DNA of 64,000 nucleotides from Flavobacterium aquariorum (lineage in GTDB: Bacteria; Bacteroidota; Bacteroidia; Flavobacteriales; Flavobacteriaceae), in NCBI RefSeq assembly GCF_003254745.1, contig NZ_QKXH01000009.1, positions 108,526-172,525 on the forward strand, written 5' to 3'. Under the pieces are notes generated by a model. The model made no database searches. It was not told where the DNA came from and saw nothing but the letters and a program-made list of their open reading frames with translations. Positions 29,042 to 36,953 of the stretch are shown one piece after another. How positions within the stretch are numbered: the first letter of the stretch is position 1; the number at the start of each line of letters is the position of its first letter. Position numbers and translations under genes: made by a program.

Positions 29042-29042
29042 T

Positions 29043-29087
29043 AACCCCCATAGCGCTGATTTGCAATCCGTGCCCGCAAAGTAAATC
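29043..29087 (+). repeat. REP-like palindromic repeat, copy 2
   Basis: CATAGCGCTGATTTGCAATC then CGTGCCCGCAAAGTAAATCC, directly after the stop codon of the GIY-YIG gene. One base change (GCGCTG for GCGCGG) weakens the left arm. Confidence 0.85.
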
Positions 29088-29165
29088 CAAATAATGGGCT
29101 TAATTTAGTTCAATGACATCAGTCAATTTATAGAACATACTAAAAATTAAAAACAACAACTGCTT

Positions 29166-29924
29166 ATGAATTGGCTATCATTAGTAACAGAGTTAGAGGC
29201 ATTGATTTTTTGGCTAGCAAGTCTTATTTTATTAGCACCAAAAACTCTTTATTGCATTATTAGACGTCCTAAAAAAATGATTACGGTCTTGTCACAAGAA
29301 ATTGATAAACGTACAGATGATAAGTATGATGCCTATACTTCTCCAATAACATTTTGGGTTATTTTTTCCATTTGCCTGTTAATATTTCATGCTATTTTAC
29401 TAGAATATATTGGATTTATAATTGGAGGCATATTCAGTGGTAATTCTACGAACATTACTGAATTCGAGTTTAATTTCTCTTCTAATCGTATTACCAAAGC
29501 TATAATTATTTCGATTTGGCCTCCTTTATTATTTTCATATATAATTCTACTGAAGAAAAAAATTATAATTACGAAAAGTAATTTAGAGAATATTTTTTAC
29601 ATGCAATGTTATTTGTTTGGTAGCTTTATTGCCCTCTATACAATTTTATCAATTTTCATGACTCTCTTGAATTTCATTCTACCCTTTAATATAACAAATT
29701 TCACTTCCTTACTTTACTATTATGGTATTCCAATCGATTGGCTTTGCTTAATATTGTCGCTTATTTGGTTAATTAATTCTGAGTTGCATCTATATAAATT
29801 TTACTCTGTGACAACAAAAAGAAGCACAAGTTATATCTTAATTTTGTCATCTATTTTTTCATCAATTGTGCTAGTTTGTTTGACAGGTTTGCTTTTTATA
29901 GGACTTTTTAACTGGGCTTTGTAA
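29166..29924 (+). CDS. Multi-pass membrane protein of unknown function
   Basis: 252 residues with about six hydrophobic segments (near 12-30, 58-85, 112-130, 147-175, 190-205 and 222-250) and a short basic cytoplasmic loop, IIRRPKKMITVLSQEIDKR. I recognise no family with confidence; a Yip1-like permease-fold protein is possible. Codon use is very AT-rich, like its neighbours. It is followed by palindromic repeats, as are the two preceding genes. Confidence 0.7.
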   Translation: MNWLSLVTELEALIFWLASLILLAPKTLYCIIRRPKKMITVLSQEIDKRTDDKYDAYTSPITFWVIFSICLLIFHAILLEYIGFIIGGIFSGNSTNITEFEFNFSSNRITKAIIISIWPPLLFSYIILLKKKIIITKSNLENIFYMQCYLFGSFIALYTILSIFMTLLNFILPFNITNFTSLLYYYGIPIDWLCLILSLIWLINSELHLYKFYSVTTKRSTSYILILSSIFSSIVLVCLTGLLFIGLFNWAL

Positions 29925-29934
29925 ATGAAATTTC

Positions 29935-29979
29935 AACCCCGATAGCGCGGATTTGCAATCCGTGCCCACAAAGTAAATC
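29935..29979 (+). repeat. REP-like palindromic repeat, copy 3
   Basis: GATAGCGCGGATTTGCAATC then CGTGCCCACAAAGTAAATCC. Core CGGATT-TGC-AATCCG. Begins 11 bases after the membrane-protein stop codon. Confidence 0.85.
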
Positions 29980-29984
29980 CCCCC

Positions 29985-30010
29985 GCTAGCGCGAGCGTCC
30001 CGCTCGTGCC
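29985..30010 (+). repeat. Related palindromic repeat with a different core
   Basis: GCTAGCGCGAGCGTCCCGC then TCGTGCC. It keeps the outer TAGCGCG...CGTGCC of the neighbouring repeat but has the core CGAGCG-TCC-CGCTCG instead. It directly follows copy 3. Confidence 0.8.
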
Positions 30011-30043
30011 AATACAAAATCTTATTTATCACAAAAAAGCAAA

Positions 30044-30080
30044 TTTTTATTACAAAATATTTTATTTTTTGTAATAAAAA
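30044..30080. repeat. Perfect AT-only inverted repeat upstream of the 30146 gene
   Basis: TTTTTATTACAAAA (30044-30057) and its exact complement (30067-30080) with a 9-base loop. It could be a bidirectional terminator or an operator for the gene starting 66 bases downstream. A TATTTTTG box lies at 30106-30113. Confidence 0.65.
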
Positions 30081-30145
30081 TAGCGTAAGTTAAGTTTTAT
30101 AATTTTATTTTTGAAAGATTAATTAACCAATTTAAACTTTCAAAA

Positions 30146-31012
30146 ATGACAACAACATCAGACTTAACAAGCGCGAACTCCGCTAAAAAGACAATTTCAG
30201 TGAGCGACTTAACAAGCGCGAACTCCGCTAAAAAGACAATTTCCGTGAGCGACTTAACAAGCGCGAACACCACTACAAATAAAAAATCAGTGAGCGAATC
30301 AGGTCACGCAAAGAACGTGGCAAACCTTCAGAGTTTAATCGCTTTCGTTACGGCTTACGGAGCAAGTTACAATCCAAGCAAAAACGCATTAAAACTGCCT
30401 CAGCTTACAGCACTCGCTACAGCAAGCCAGGCAAGTTTAGGAGATGTAGTAACCAAAAACACCGCTTTCAATAATAAAACAAACGAAAGGGCAGAGGCCT
30501 TTAGTAATTTAAAACCACTGGCAACAAGAGTGGTAAATGCATTGCAAATCACCGATGCCACAGCCAAAAAAGTAGAGGATGCAAAAGGATTTAATCAAAA
30601 ATTGCAAGGATCTAATAAATCAAAAAAAATCGAAACACTAACCGACCCGAATGCAGAAGCTCCCAAAACTATTTCTACAAGTCAGCAATCCTTTGATCAG
30701 CAAATACAGCACTGGGCGGGATTAATTTCAGTGGTGCAATCGGAAACCAGTTATGCCCCAAACGAAACCGATTTAAAAGTGGCCGCCCTAACCGCAAAAC
30801 AAACCGACCTGACTGCCAAAAACAATGCCGTTGCAACAGCATATACCGCCATAAGCAACTCACGAATCGCTCGCAACACCTTGTTCTACAAAGAAGAAAC
30901 AGGATTACTGGACGTTGTCGCCGATGTAAAAAAATACATAAAATCAATCTACGGAGCAACATCCCCACAATTCGCTCAAGTAAAAGGATTAAAATTCTCT
31001 AATAAAATATAA
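30146..31012 (+). CDS. Helical repeat protein of unknown function with N-terminal tandem repeats
   Basis: 288 residues, no signal peptide, rich in Ala, Thr, Lys and Asn. Residues 5-49 are three 15-residue repeats (SDLTSANSAKKTISV twice, then a diverged copy). The rest is helical and appears internally duplicated: YNPSKNALKLPQLTALATAS near 73 matches YAPNETDLKVAALTAKQTDL near 202, each followed by a similar pattern ending in V...VK/N...I. Unusually for this region, codon use is less AT-biased than its neighbours. Followed by a good terminator. Function unknown; probably a conserved Bacteroidota family. Confidence 0.75.
   Translation: MTTTSDLTSANSAKKTISVSDLTSANSAKKTISVSDLTSANTTTNKKSVSESGHAKNVANLQSLIAFVTAYGASYNPSKNALKLPQLTALATASQASLGDVVTKNTAFNNKTNERAEAFSNLKPLATRVVNALQITDATAKKVEDAKGFNQKLQGSNKSKKIETLTDPNAEAPKTISTSQQSFDQQIQHWAGLISVVQSETSYAPNETDLKVAALTAKQTDLTAKNNAVATAYTAISNSRIARNTLFYKEETGLLDVVADVKKYIKSIYGATSPQFAQVKGLKFSNKI
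30158..30292 (+). repeat. In-frame 45-base tandem repeat, three units
   Basis: Units 30158-30202, 30203-30247 and 30248-30292. The first two are almost identical at the DNA level (TTTCAG against TTTCCG near the ends); the third keeps only the first half. Frame is preserved, so the unit number can vary without breaking the gene. Confidence 0.9.
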
Positions 31013-31027
31013 CATCCAAAAGCAAAG

Positions 31028-31062
31028 CAGGATAGGCAAAACCACAAATGCCTATCCTGTTT
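31028..31062 (+). terminator. Rho-independent terminator
   Basis: CAGGATAGGCA (31028-31038) pairs exactly with TGCCTATCCTG (31049-31059), followed by TTT. It lies 15 bases after the stop codon of the helical repeat protein. Confidence 0.75.
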
Positions 31063-31074
31063 CATAAATAGTCA

Positions 31075-31347
31075 CCACCATTTACAGTAATAGCAATACC
31101 ATTTATACTTTTAGCAATACCATTTATAGTTCTTGCGATACCATTTATAGTTCTTGCGATACCATTTATACTTTTAGCAATACCATTTATAGTTCTTGCG
31201 ATACCATTTATACTTTTGGCAATACCATTTATAGTTCTTGCGATACCATTCATACTTTTAGCAATACCATTTATAGTTCTTGCGATACCATTCATACTTT
31301 TAGCAATACCATTTATAGTTCTTGCGATACCATTTTCAGGTTTAGCT
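31075..31347. repeat. 21-base minisatellite, about 13 units
   Basis: Eleven well-preserved 21-base units at 31096-31326 flanked by one degenerate unit on each side. Every unit starts ATACCATTTATA (or ATACCATTCATA) and ends in GTTCTTGCG (type A) or CTTTTAGCA (type B), in the order B A A B A B A B A B A. The array is free of stops on the minus strand, where it would encode the heptad NGIARTI/NGIAKSI from a GTG at 31364, but no supporting start signals are visible. It fills most of the gap between two plus-strand genes. Confidence 0.92.
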
Positions 31348-31453
31348 ATCTGAATCAACAACACAACAATCTGTTTTACAGTTTTTTATAAAAAATATTC
31401 GTAAATTGCTTACTGTTTTAAACCTATCTAGTAACAAATAAAAAATCAACATT

Positions 31454-31867
31454 ATGAAAAAGTACATTTTAATATTAGGTCTTATGTTTTCGGTAGCATC
31501 ATTTTCACAAAATATTACATCTAAAATTGAGAATGCAACTCCGGCACAATATGAATTGCTTAAAAAAGCGAATGAATATTATCCAGATATTAGCTTAAGC
31601 GAAAAAGTCGTCAATTTTTATGTAGACGATAAAATAATTGACACTACACTAGAATTTGCCAAAAACGCAGAATTTAGCAGTTACAAACTAAGTATTAGCC
31701 CAGATAACAAAAGACTAATATTTGATTTTGAATCAGTCAAAAACGGAAAAATCTATGGTGCAGTTGTTGTTTTTAAAGGAAAATATGTCCGAACAACTAT
31801 TAATGAAAAAACGGGTCAGTATGATGTAATGGTAAATGGTAAATCAGTCTATATGCAAAAGATGTAA
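31454..31867 (+). CDS. Small secreted protein of unknown function
   Basis: 137 residues with a clear signal peptide (MKKYILILGLMFSVASFSQ). The mature part is probably beta-rich (YKLSISPDNKRLIFDFESVK, GAVVVFKGKYVRTTINEKTG) with no lipobox or sorting domain. I do not recognise the family. It lies after the minisatellite and its stop codon merges with a palindromic repeat copy. Confidence 0.7.
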   Translation: MKKYILILGLMFSVASFSQNITSKIENATPAQYELLKKANEYYPDISLSEKVVNFYVDDKIIDTTLEFAKNAEFSSYKLSISPDNKRLIFDFESVKNGKIYGAVVVFKGKYVRTTINEKTGQYDVMVNGKSVYMQKM

Positions 31868-31909
31868 TCCAATAGCGGATTTGTAATCCGTGTCCATAAA
31901 GTAAATCCA
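31867..31909 (+). repeat. REP-like palindromic repeat, copy 4
   Basis: AATAGCGGATTTGTAATCCG then TGTCCATAAAGTAAATCC; it lacks the second CG of AGCGCGG found in other copies. The stop codon of the preceding gene overlaps its first base. Confidence 0.8.
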
Positions 31910-32136
31910 CGATCAAGATTATACTGTTGTTTTTCAATACTAAGAACTGAAACCTCCTGCAATTACATGAGATTTAAACAATAGCCTTAATTTGAAAATA
32001 GTTTTTATCAGATGTCGTTACAAATCCGAAGATAAGGCTTAATTTAGCCGAAAATCAGCAGTAATAAAGTAGCATTATGATTAATGGTGGTTTGCCTAAT
32101 ACCTACCATTTCATCATAATGATTAAAATAAATCCA

Positions 32137-33333
32137 ATGGAAATCAAACAAAACTTCACAAAGATTCTTAAAAATAAATACATTCCAACCGCTGAGTTTT
32201 ATAGCCAAATAATCGACAGTTTACAAGACTATTCCATTTTTACATTAGATAATGATTTCATCATAAACAGCTGGAGTTCTGGCTCTGCAAAAATATTTGG
32301 GTATGAAACAGATGAAGTTATTGGTGAATCTTTTGACTTAATTTTTACAGAGGAAGATTTAAAAAATGGTATTCCTAAAAAAGAAATTGAAACTGCTTTA
32401 AAAGAAGGCAGAGCAACCGATAACAGATGGCACATTGCCAAAGACAAGAGCCTTTTTTATGCTTATGGATTGGTTTTTCCTCTCATTGGTCTAAACGGAG
32501 AAATGCTAGGCTATGTTAAGGTTTTAAGGGATTTGACTGATAGGAAACAATCAGAGGATGCCATAAAAAATTATGTCAGAGAACTGGAAGATCTAAATAC
32601 TCACAAAGAGAGTGTTATGGCCATCCTTTCACACGATTTGAGAAGTCCTTTGTCTGCCATTATAGGTACTGCAAAATATCTAAAAGAAAATTTCCGTAAA
32701 ATGAATCCTGATACTGTTCAGGAAATGCTTGACTTGCTTCATAAATCCGCAACTGATGAATTGGAAATGTTGGACTATTTAGTGGAATGGGCAAGAATAA
32801 AATACGCATCAGACACCTTCTCTCCAACAAAATTAAAACTAACGGAATACGTTGATAAAGTTTTTGATAGTTTAAATGAAACGGCTTCTATAAACACTAT
32901 AAATCTCCATCACGAAATTGAAGAAAACACTTCTGTCTTTGCCGACAGTAAAATGTTAATTTCCATCATTCAGAATATCGTTTCAAATGCAATAAAACAT
33001 ACCGAAAAAGGTGGTTCAATAAAGATTTCGGCTAAAAGCACAGAAGATAAAATTATTGTCCAGGTTAAAGATACCGGAATTGGAATGTCTAAAGAAATAA
33101 TGGAAAAACTTTTCACACCGCAAATGAAAACACTTTCTGAAACAAGAAAACAAAATAAAGGAGCGGGTATTGGATTGTTATTGGTAAAAGGCTTTTTGGA
33201 AAAAAATGGCGGTGAAATATGGGTCGAAAGTATCGAAGGAGAGGGATCCACTTTCTATTTTACATTACTTATTGAGAAACCTTTATATAAAATAGGCAGT
33301 TCAGACGAAATTATGTTTGATGAAAGCGCTTAA
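32137..33333 (+). CDS. PAS-domain sensor histidine kinase (orphan)
   Basis: Cytoplasmic histidine kinase without membrane segments. A PAS domain (about residues 20-140; SSGSAKIFGYETDEVIGESF) precedes the HisKA helix with the phospho-accepting histidine in ILSHDLRSPLSAIIGTAKYL, and the ATPase domain has N box NIVSNAIKHTEKGG, DTGIGM, GAGIGLLLVKG and GEGSTFYF. In-frame ATGs at 32077 and 32119 would give longer forms (418 or 404 residues); 32137 gives 398. No response regulator or receiver domain lies nearby, so its partner is elsewhere. The signal sensed is unknown. Confidence 0.9.
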   Translation: MEIKQNFTKILKNKYIPTAEFYSQIIDSLQDYSIFTLDNDFIINSWSSGSAKIFGYETDEVIGESFDLIFTEEDLKNGIPKKEIETALKEGRATDNRWHIAKDKSLFYAYGLVFPLIGLNGEMLGYVKVLRDLTDRKQSEDAIKNYVRELEDLNTHKESVMAILSHDLRSPLSAIIGTAKYLKENFRKMNPDTVQEMLDLLHKSATDELEMLDYLVEWARIKYASDTFSPTKLKLTEYVDKVFDSLNETASINTINLHHEIEENTSVFADSKMLISIIQNIVSNAIKHTEKGGSIKISAKSTEDKIIVQVKDTGIGMSKEIMEKLFTPQMKTLSETRKQNKGAGIGLLLVKGFLEKNGGEIWVESIEGEGSTFYFTLLIEKPLYKIGSSDEIMFDESA

Positions 33334-33384
33334 TTTTTGTTGTTGAAAAGGTATTACAAAAGCAATAATCGTGGTGCAAGTCAT

Positions 33385-33412
33385 AATCCGATATCGCGGA
33401 TTTGCAATCCGT
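33385..33412 (+). repeat. REP-like palindromic repeat, copy 5 (truncated)
   Basis: GATATCGCGGATTTGCAATC then CGT; the right part (GCCCACAAAGTAAATCC) is missing and the A-tract of a terminator begins instead. Confidence 0.75.
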
Positions 33413-33452
33413 AAAAAAATAAAGCTACTTGTTATAGTAGCTTTATTTTTTT
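33413..33452. terminator. Bidirectional terminator
   Basis: A 16-base perfect stem (33413-33428 with 33437-33452, containing ATAAAGCTAC) with an 8-base loop and A/T tracts on both sides, between the convergent histidine kinase and esterase genes. Confidence 0.85.
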
Positions 33453-33500
33453 ATATAAGATAATTTTGAGGCATTGCAATATGCTTAGAAATCTAAGTTT

Positions 33501-34805
33501 TTATTCCCCATCAGGTTTGGTAACTTCAATTCGAGCACTCATCGGAACAGTCCAATCACTTGGTTTGCTTGGGTTTTTAAAAATATAATGAGGAACTGTA
33601 GGTTTTATATTTTTAAAAAGATCCAAACCTGTATTTTTAATATTCTGTACTATACATCTAGCCACTTCATTGGCACCAAAATTATTAAAGTGGGTATTAT
33701 CAACCAAAGCACCTATTTGTCCAGGGAATGTGTTGTCAGGATAATAAACGAAGGCTTTTTTTGAAAGTTCATTACCCCAGCTTTGGTACAAAGAAGTTGT
33801 CATTTTAGTAAGATCTATCAAAGGAACCTGCATCTCTTGAGCCACTTTTCGCATTGCATCTGGAAACTCGCCGTGAGTAGGCTTTAAAGTCCCATTAGGA
33901 TTAAAATAACGTCTTTGTATTGGAGTTATCAATATTGGAGAACCTCCTTTATTTCTAGTTTTTGTAATAAGATCCTTTAGTAATGCGGTATACACTCCCG
34001 AAGCTTCTTTCCCGTCTCCTGTTGCTTTTTCGTCATTGTGGCCAAACTCAATAAAAAGATAATCACCTGGTTCCATCAAGTATAAAATTTTATCTAATCG
34101 ATATCCGGATGTAAAAGAACGGAGCGTCAAACCTGAACAAGCATAATTGGCTATCACTACATCTGTCGTCAAATAATTTGGAAAAAACTGAGTCCAAGAT
34201 GCCCAAGGCTCCGAATCATGTTCCATAACGGTAGAATCTCCAGCTACATAAATTGTTTTAATTTTTGAAATAGGATAAATTTTGATGCTTTGAACAATTG
34301 ATGTCCCCAAAAACTCCAAGGTTAATTTATCATCCCAATTCAGCCCCTTAAGTTCAGCAGGTTTAAGTTTAATGGTACTGTTCACATCAAATTTCGGATT
34401 TCTGACATTGACCACAAAACGTGTTGTTTTAGTTTCTTTTGCAGCAGTTTTAATTTCTCGCAACATCAATCTTCTGGACTCTGCCTTTACAGTTGTAATT
34501 CCGCTGTTGTTCCCGTCCAAAACGACCTCCACACTATAATTCCCTTCTGGAAGCTTCATCGAAAAATAGAACGGACTCTTAGCCGATATTGATTTTTCCC
34601 CAAATGTTACATTTTTATCGGATTGTAAATCAAATCCGTATCCGATGGCATTAGTATACGCAACAGCTTTATTTATGAGTGTACCTGATTTTTTATCAGT
34701 ATTTCCACCAAAAGTAAATTCTTTAATAGGCGCATTGTCTTGGGCATTGGCACAGAAAAAGTGGGTCATGCATAAAAATAAAAAGATGCTTTTAAAGTGT
34801 TTCAT
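33501..34805 (-). CDS. Secreted SGNH esterase, rhamnogalacturonan acetylesterase-like (CE12)
   Basis: 434 residues with a signal peptide (MKHFKSIFLFLCMTHFFCAN). The first ~180 residues form a beta-rich, carbohydrate-binding-like domain beginning IKEFTFGGN. The SGNH domain follows: block I YVAGDSTVMEHDSEPW, an ANYACSG glycine block, block III FIEFGHNDEK, and the C-terminal catalytic pair in DNTHFNNFGANEVA. This layout matches rhamnogalacturonan acetylesterases that remove acetyl groups from pectin. It is a single gene, not embedded in a polysaccharide utilisation locus in this window. Confidence 0.88.
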   Translation of the reverse strand: MKHFKSIFLFLCMTHFFCANAQDNAPIKEFTFGGNTDKKSGTLINKAVAYTNAIGYGFDLQSDKNVTFGEKSISAKSPFYFSMKLPEGNYSVEVVLDGNNSGITTVKAESRRLMLREIKTAAKETKTTRFVVNVRNPKFDVNSTIKLKPAELKGLNWDDKLTLEFLGTSIVQSIKIYPISKIKTIYVAGDSTVMEHDSEPWASWTQFFPNYLTTDVVIANYACSGLTLRSFTSGYRLDKILYLMEPGDYLFIEFGHNDEKATGDGKEASGVYTALLKDLITKTRNKGGSPILITPIQRRYFNPNGTLKPTHGEFPDAMRKVAQEMQVPLIDLTKMTTSLYQSWGNELSKKAFVYYPDNTFPGQIGALVDNTHFNNFGANEVARCIVQNIKNTGLDLFKNIKPTVPHYIFKNPSKPSDWTVPMSARIEVTKPDGE

Positions 34806-34910
34806 AATTTGTGTTTCTTAAAATTATTCGATATAAACTGATTGCTAATGTACAATGATTGCTCTTATTTTTATGAAATTCGACACTCATTTTCTGATTT
34901 AGTTGAAAAA

Positions 34911-34950
34911 AACCTGCCAGTCAACACACAAGGATCTGACTGGCAGGATT
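34911..34950 (-). terminator. Terminator of the MFS exporter gene
   Basis: CCTGCCAGTCA (34913-34923) pairs exactly with TGACTGGCAGG (34937-34947); on the minus strand it is followed by TTTTTTT. It lies about 100 bases past the MFS stop codon. Confidence 0.75.
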
Positions 34951-34960
34951 TTTAAAAAAA

Positions 34961-35030
34961 ATCTAATAGCTCGGATTTACACACGACCGAAAGCGAACTG
35001 ACGAAGTAATCCGTGCCCATAAAGTGAATC
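34961..35030 (+). repeat. REP-like palindromic repeat, copy 6, with expanded loop
   Basis: AATAGCTCGGATTTAC, then a 27-base insert from 34981 (CACGACCGAAAGCGAACTG, ACGAAG), then TAATCCGTGCCCATAAAGTG. The palindromic arms CGGATTTA/TAATCCG stay intact, so the insert replaces the 3-base loop. Confidence 0.75.
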
Positions 35031-35045
35031 AATAACTGGTGAAAA

Positions 35046-36275
35046 TTAATGTCCCATCATAATCTCCTCATCACCAGAATTCATAACAGTTTTCTTTATT
35101 TTTCTTTTACCAATATTCAAAATGATAAAGGCGATAATCGTGGTACAAGTCATAATAGCAACCATCGGTACCATAGAATCTTTAACAAAAATACCCACCG
35201 CAAAAGAAGATAAAGCACCAATTCCCAATTGGGTAGCTCCCATCAATGCCGAGGCACTTCCGGTATTTTTGGCAAAAGGAGCAAGGGTCAATCCCGCTGT
35301 ATTTGGGTTGGAAATACCCAAACAAGCCAAAAACAGAAACAACATTGCAATAGTACCGTACAATCCTAAATCACCATTTATTGCCAAAATCAAGAAAGTC
35401 ACACTTATTGCGATTTGGGCAACCAAAGCACCAAAAATCATCTGTTCGCTAGAAAATCGTCTTAATAATAAGGAATTCAATTGACTTGAGCCAATAAAAC
35501 TTACCGACATAAAAGCAAAAATCCAACCATAAACCGTGGCATCTACTTTTAAAATATCCATAAACAAAATCGGGGAAGCGGCAACATAAGTGAACAATCC
35601 AGAGAATGCAATCGACCCTGTCAAAGCATAGGTGTAAAACTGTGGTACTTTGATAATCGCCACAAAATTGCTGATAATTGGTTTCGGTTTCAATGAAATA
35701 GTGTGATCTGGTTTGTGTGTATCAGGCAAACCCAATTGTGAAGCAATAAGCACAAAACCTCCCAAACACATTAGTATATAAAATATGGGATGCCAACCGT
35801 AATAAGTGGTTACATAACTCCCAATGGTGGGTGCCAACATTGGCGAAAGCCCTAGAACCAGCATTAATTTGGACAAAACATTGGGAATTTCCTTTACTGG
35901 AAACAAGTCCCGAACCATTGCAACCGAAGCCACGGTAGCGGCACAACTCCCAACAGCCTGAACAAACCGAAGTCCTATAAAAACATGAATGTCGGACACT
36001 ACGGCACATCCAAAAGAAGCCAGAATATAAACTAGAAGTCCAATAAACAATGGCTTTTTTCGACCGAAACGATCCAGTAACGGCCCATATAATAATTGCC
36101 CAAAAGAAATCCCGATAAAATAGCTGGATAACGATTCTGAAACCAAAGTTACACTAGTATGAAGATCTTTGGCAATCCCCGAAAAACTGGGTAAATACAT
36201 ATCAATTGAAAACGGTCCAAGCGCCGTCATGGAACCTAAAATTAATATCAGCTGAATGTATTTTCCTTTTGTCAT
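35046..36275 (-). CDS. MFS multidrug exporter, Bcr/CflA family
   Basis: Twelve-segment major facilitator drug:H+ antiporter, 409 residues from the ATG at 36275. An upstream in-frame ATG at 36338 is possible, but the family normally starts close to the first helix (LILILGSMTALGPFSIDMYL). Motif A is LLYGPLLDRFGRKKPLFIGL, and motif C-like SPMLAPTIGSYVTTYYGWHP is characteristic of Bcr/CflA. Likely exports small toxic molecules or metabolites. A TATCTTTG box lies on the minus strand at 36300-36293. Confidence 0.9.
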   Translation of the reverse strand: MTKGKYIQLILILGSMTALGPFSIDMYLPSFSGIAKDLHTSVTLVSESLSSYFIGISFGQLLYGPLLDRFGRKKPLFIGLLVYILASFGCAVVSDIHVFIGLRFVQAVGSCAATVASVAMVRDLFPVKEIPNVLSKLMLVLGLSPMLAPTIGSYVTTYYGWHPIFYILMCLGGFVLIASQLGLPDTHKPDHTISLKPKPIISNFVAIIKVPQFYTYALTGSIAFSGLFTYVAASPILFMDILKVDATVYGWIFAFMSVSFIGSSQLNSLLLRRFSSEQMIFGALVAQIAISVTFLILAINGDLGLYGTIAMLFLFLACLGISNPNTAGLTLAPFAKNTGSASALMGATQLGIGALSSFAVGIFVKDSMVPMVAIMTCTTIIAFIILNIGKRKIKKTVMNSGDEEIMMGH

Positions 36276-36425
36276 AATCTTTTTATCTTTTGCAAAGATA
36301 ACATATTGAAATATCATATTAATGTCCATAATAGGCATACCAATGAATGGAACTTTGCTTTTTTTTACTATCTTTCTGTTTGAAAATTAATAGAATCCCA
36401 TTTCAAACACTAAAATAATAGAACA

Positions 36426-36887
36426 ATGGAACCCGAAATTTTCTCAACAACTCCTGACTACGAAATTGTAACGACCCGAATTGTAAACGCATCAATAAAT
36501 CTTGCTTTTAAAGCTTGGACCGATCCAAACCATCTAAAAAACTGGTGGGGCCCGAAAGGATTCACAAACACTTTCAACGAATTTGACTTACGCCCCGGGG
36601 GAAAATGGAGCTTTATTATGCACGGCCCAGACAAAGGAAATTATCACAATGAAGTTGAATTTATAAAAATTGACGAACCCAATCTGATTTTTTGGAAACG
36701 CCATTCAAAACCGCTTTTTAAAGTTCTTGTCACATTTGAAGAAATATCCAACGACAAAACTAAGATAGTTTTTAAAATGATTTTCGAAACAGCTGAAGAA
36801 AGCAATAAATTAAGACCATTTGTAGTTGACAAAAATGAAGAAAACTTTGACAGACTTGAAGATGAGTTGATAAAAATGGTTTTATAA
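36426..36887 (+). CDS. SRPBCC domain protein, AHSA1-like
   Basis: 153-residue START-like fold of the activator of Hsp90 ATPase homologue 1 group: TTRIVNASINLAFKAWTDPN, LKNWWGPKGFTN, FDLRPGGKWSFIMHGPDK and KTKIVFKMIFETAEES are all typical. These bind hydrophobic ligands; most bacterial members are uncharacterised. Single gene with no visible partner. Confidence 0.85.
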   Translation: MEPEIFSTTPDYEIVTTRIVNASINLAFKAWTDPNHLKNWWGPKGFTNTFNEFDLRPGGKWSFIMHGPDKGNYHNEVEFIKIDEPNLIFWKRHSKPLFKVLVTFEEISNDKTKIVFKMIFETAEESNKLRPFVVDKNEENFDRLEDELIKMVL

Positions 36888-36953
36888 AACAATTCATACC
36901 AGATAAAAGGAGGGAAGCTTTCTTTTAAATAAAACATTCCAAACAGTAAATCA

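Noticed and set aside
31096..31326. Regular repeats that might be a CRISPR array.
   Set aside because: Units are contiguous with no unique spacers and no cas genes are nearby.
31062..31364. A 100-codon minus-strand reading frame made of NGIARTI heptads.
   Set aside because: It begins at a GTG with no supporting signals and is explained by the 21-base minisatellite, whose length is a multiple of three; kept as a repeat only.
35122..35484. A 120-codon plus-strand frame opposite the Bcr/CflA exporter.
   Set aside because: Antisense to conserved membrane segments, with no start signal or family features.
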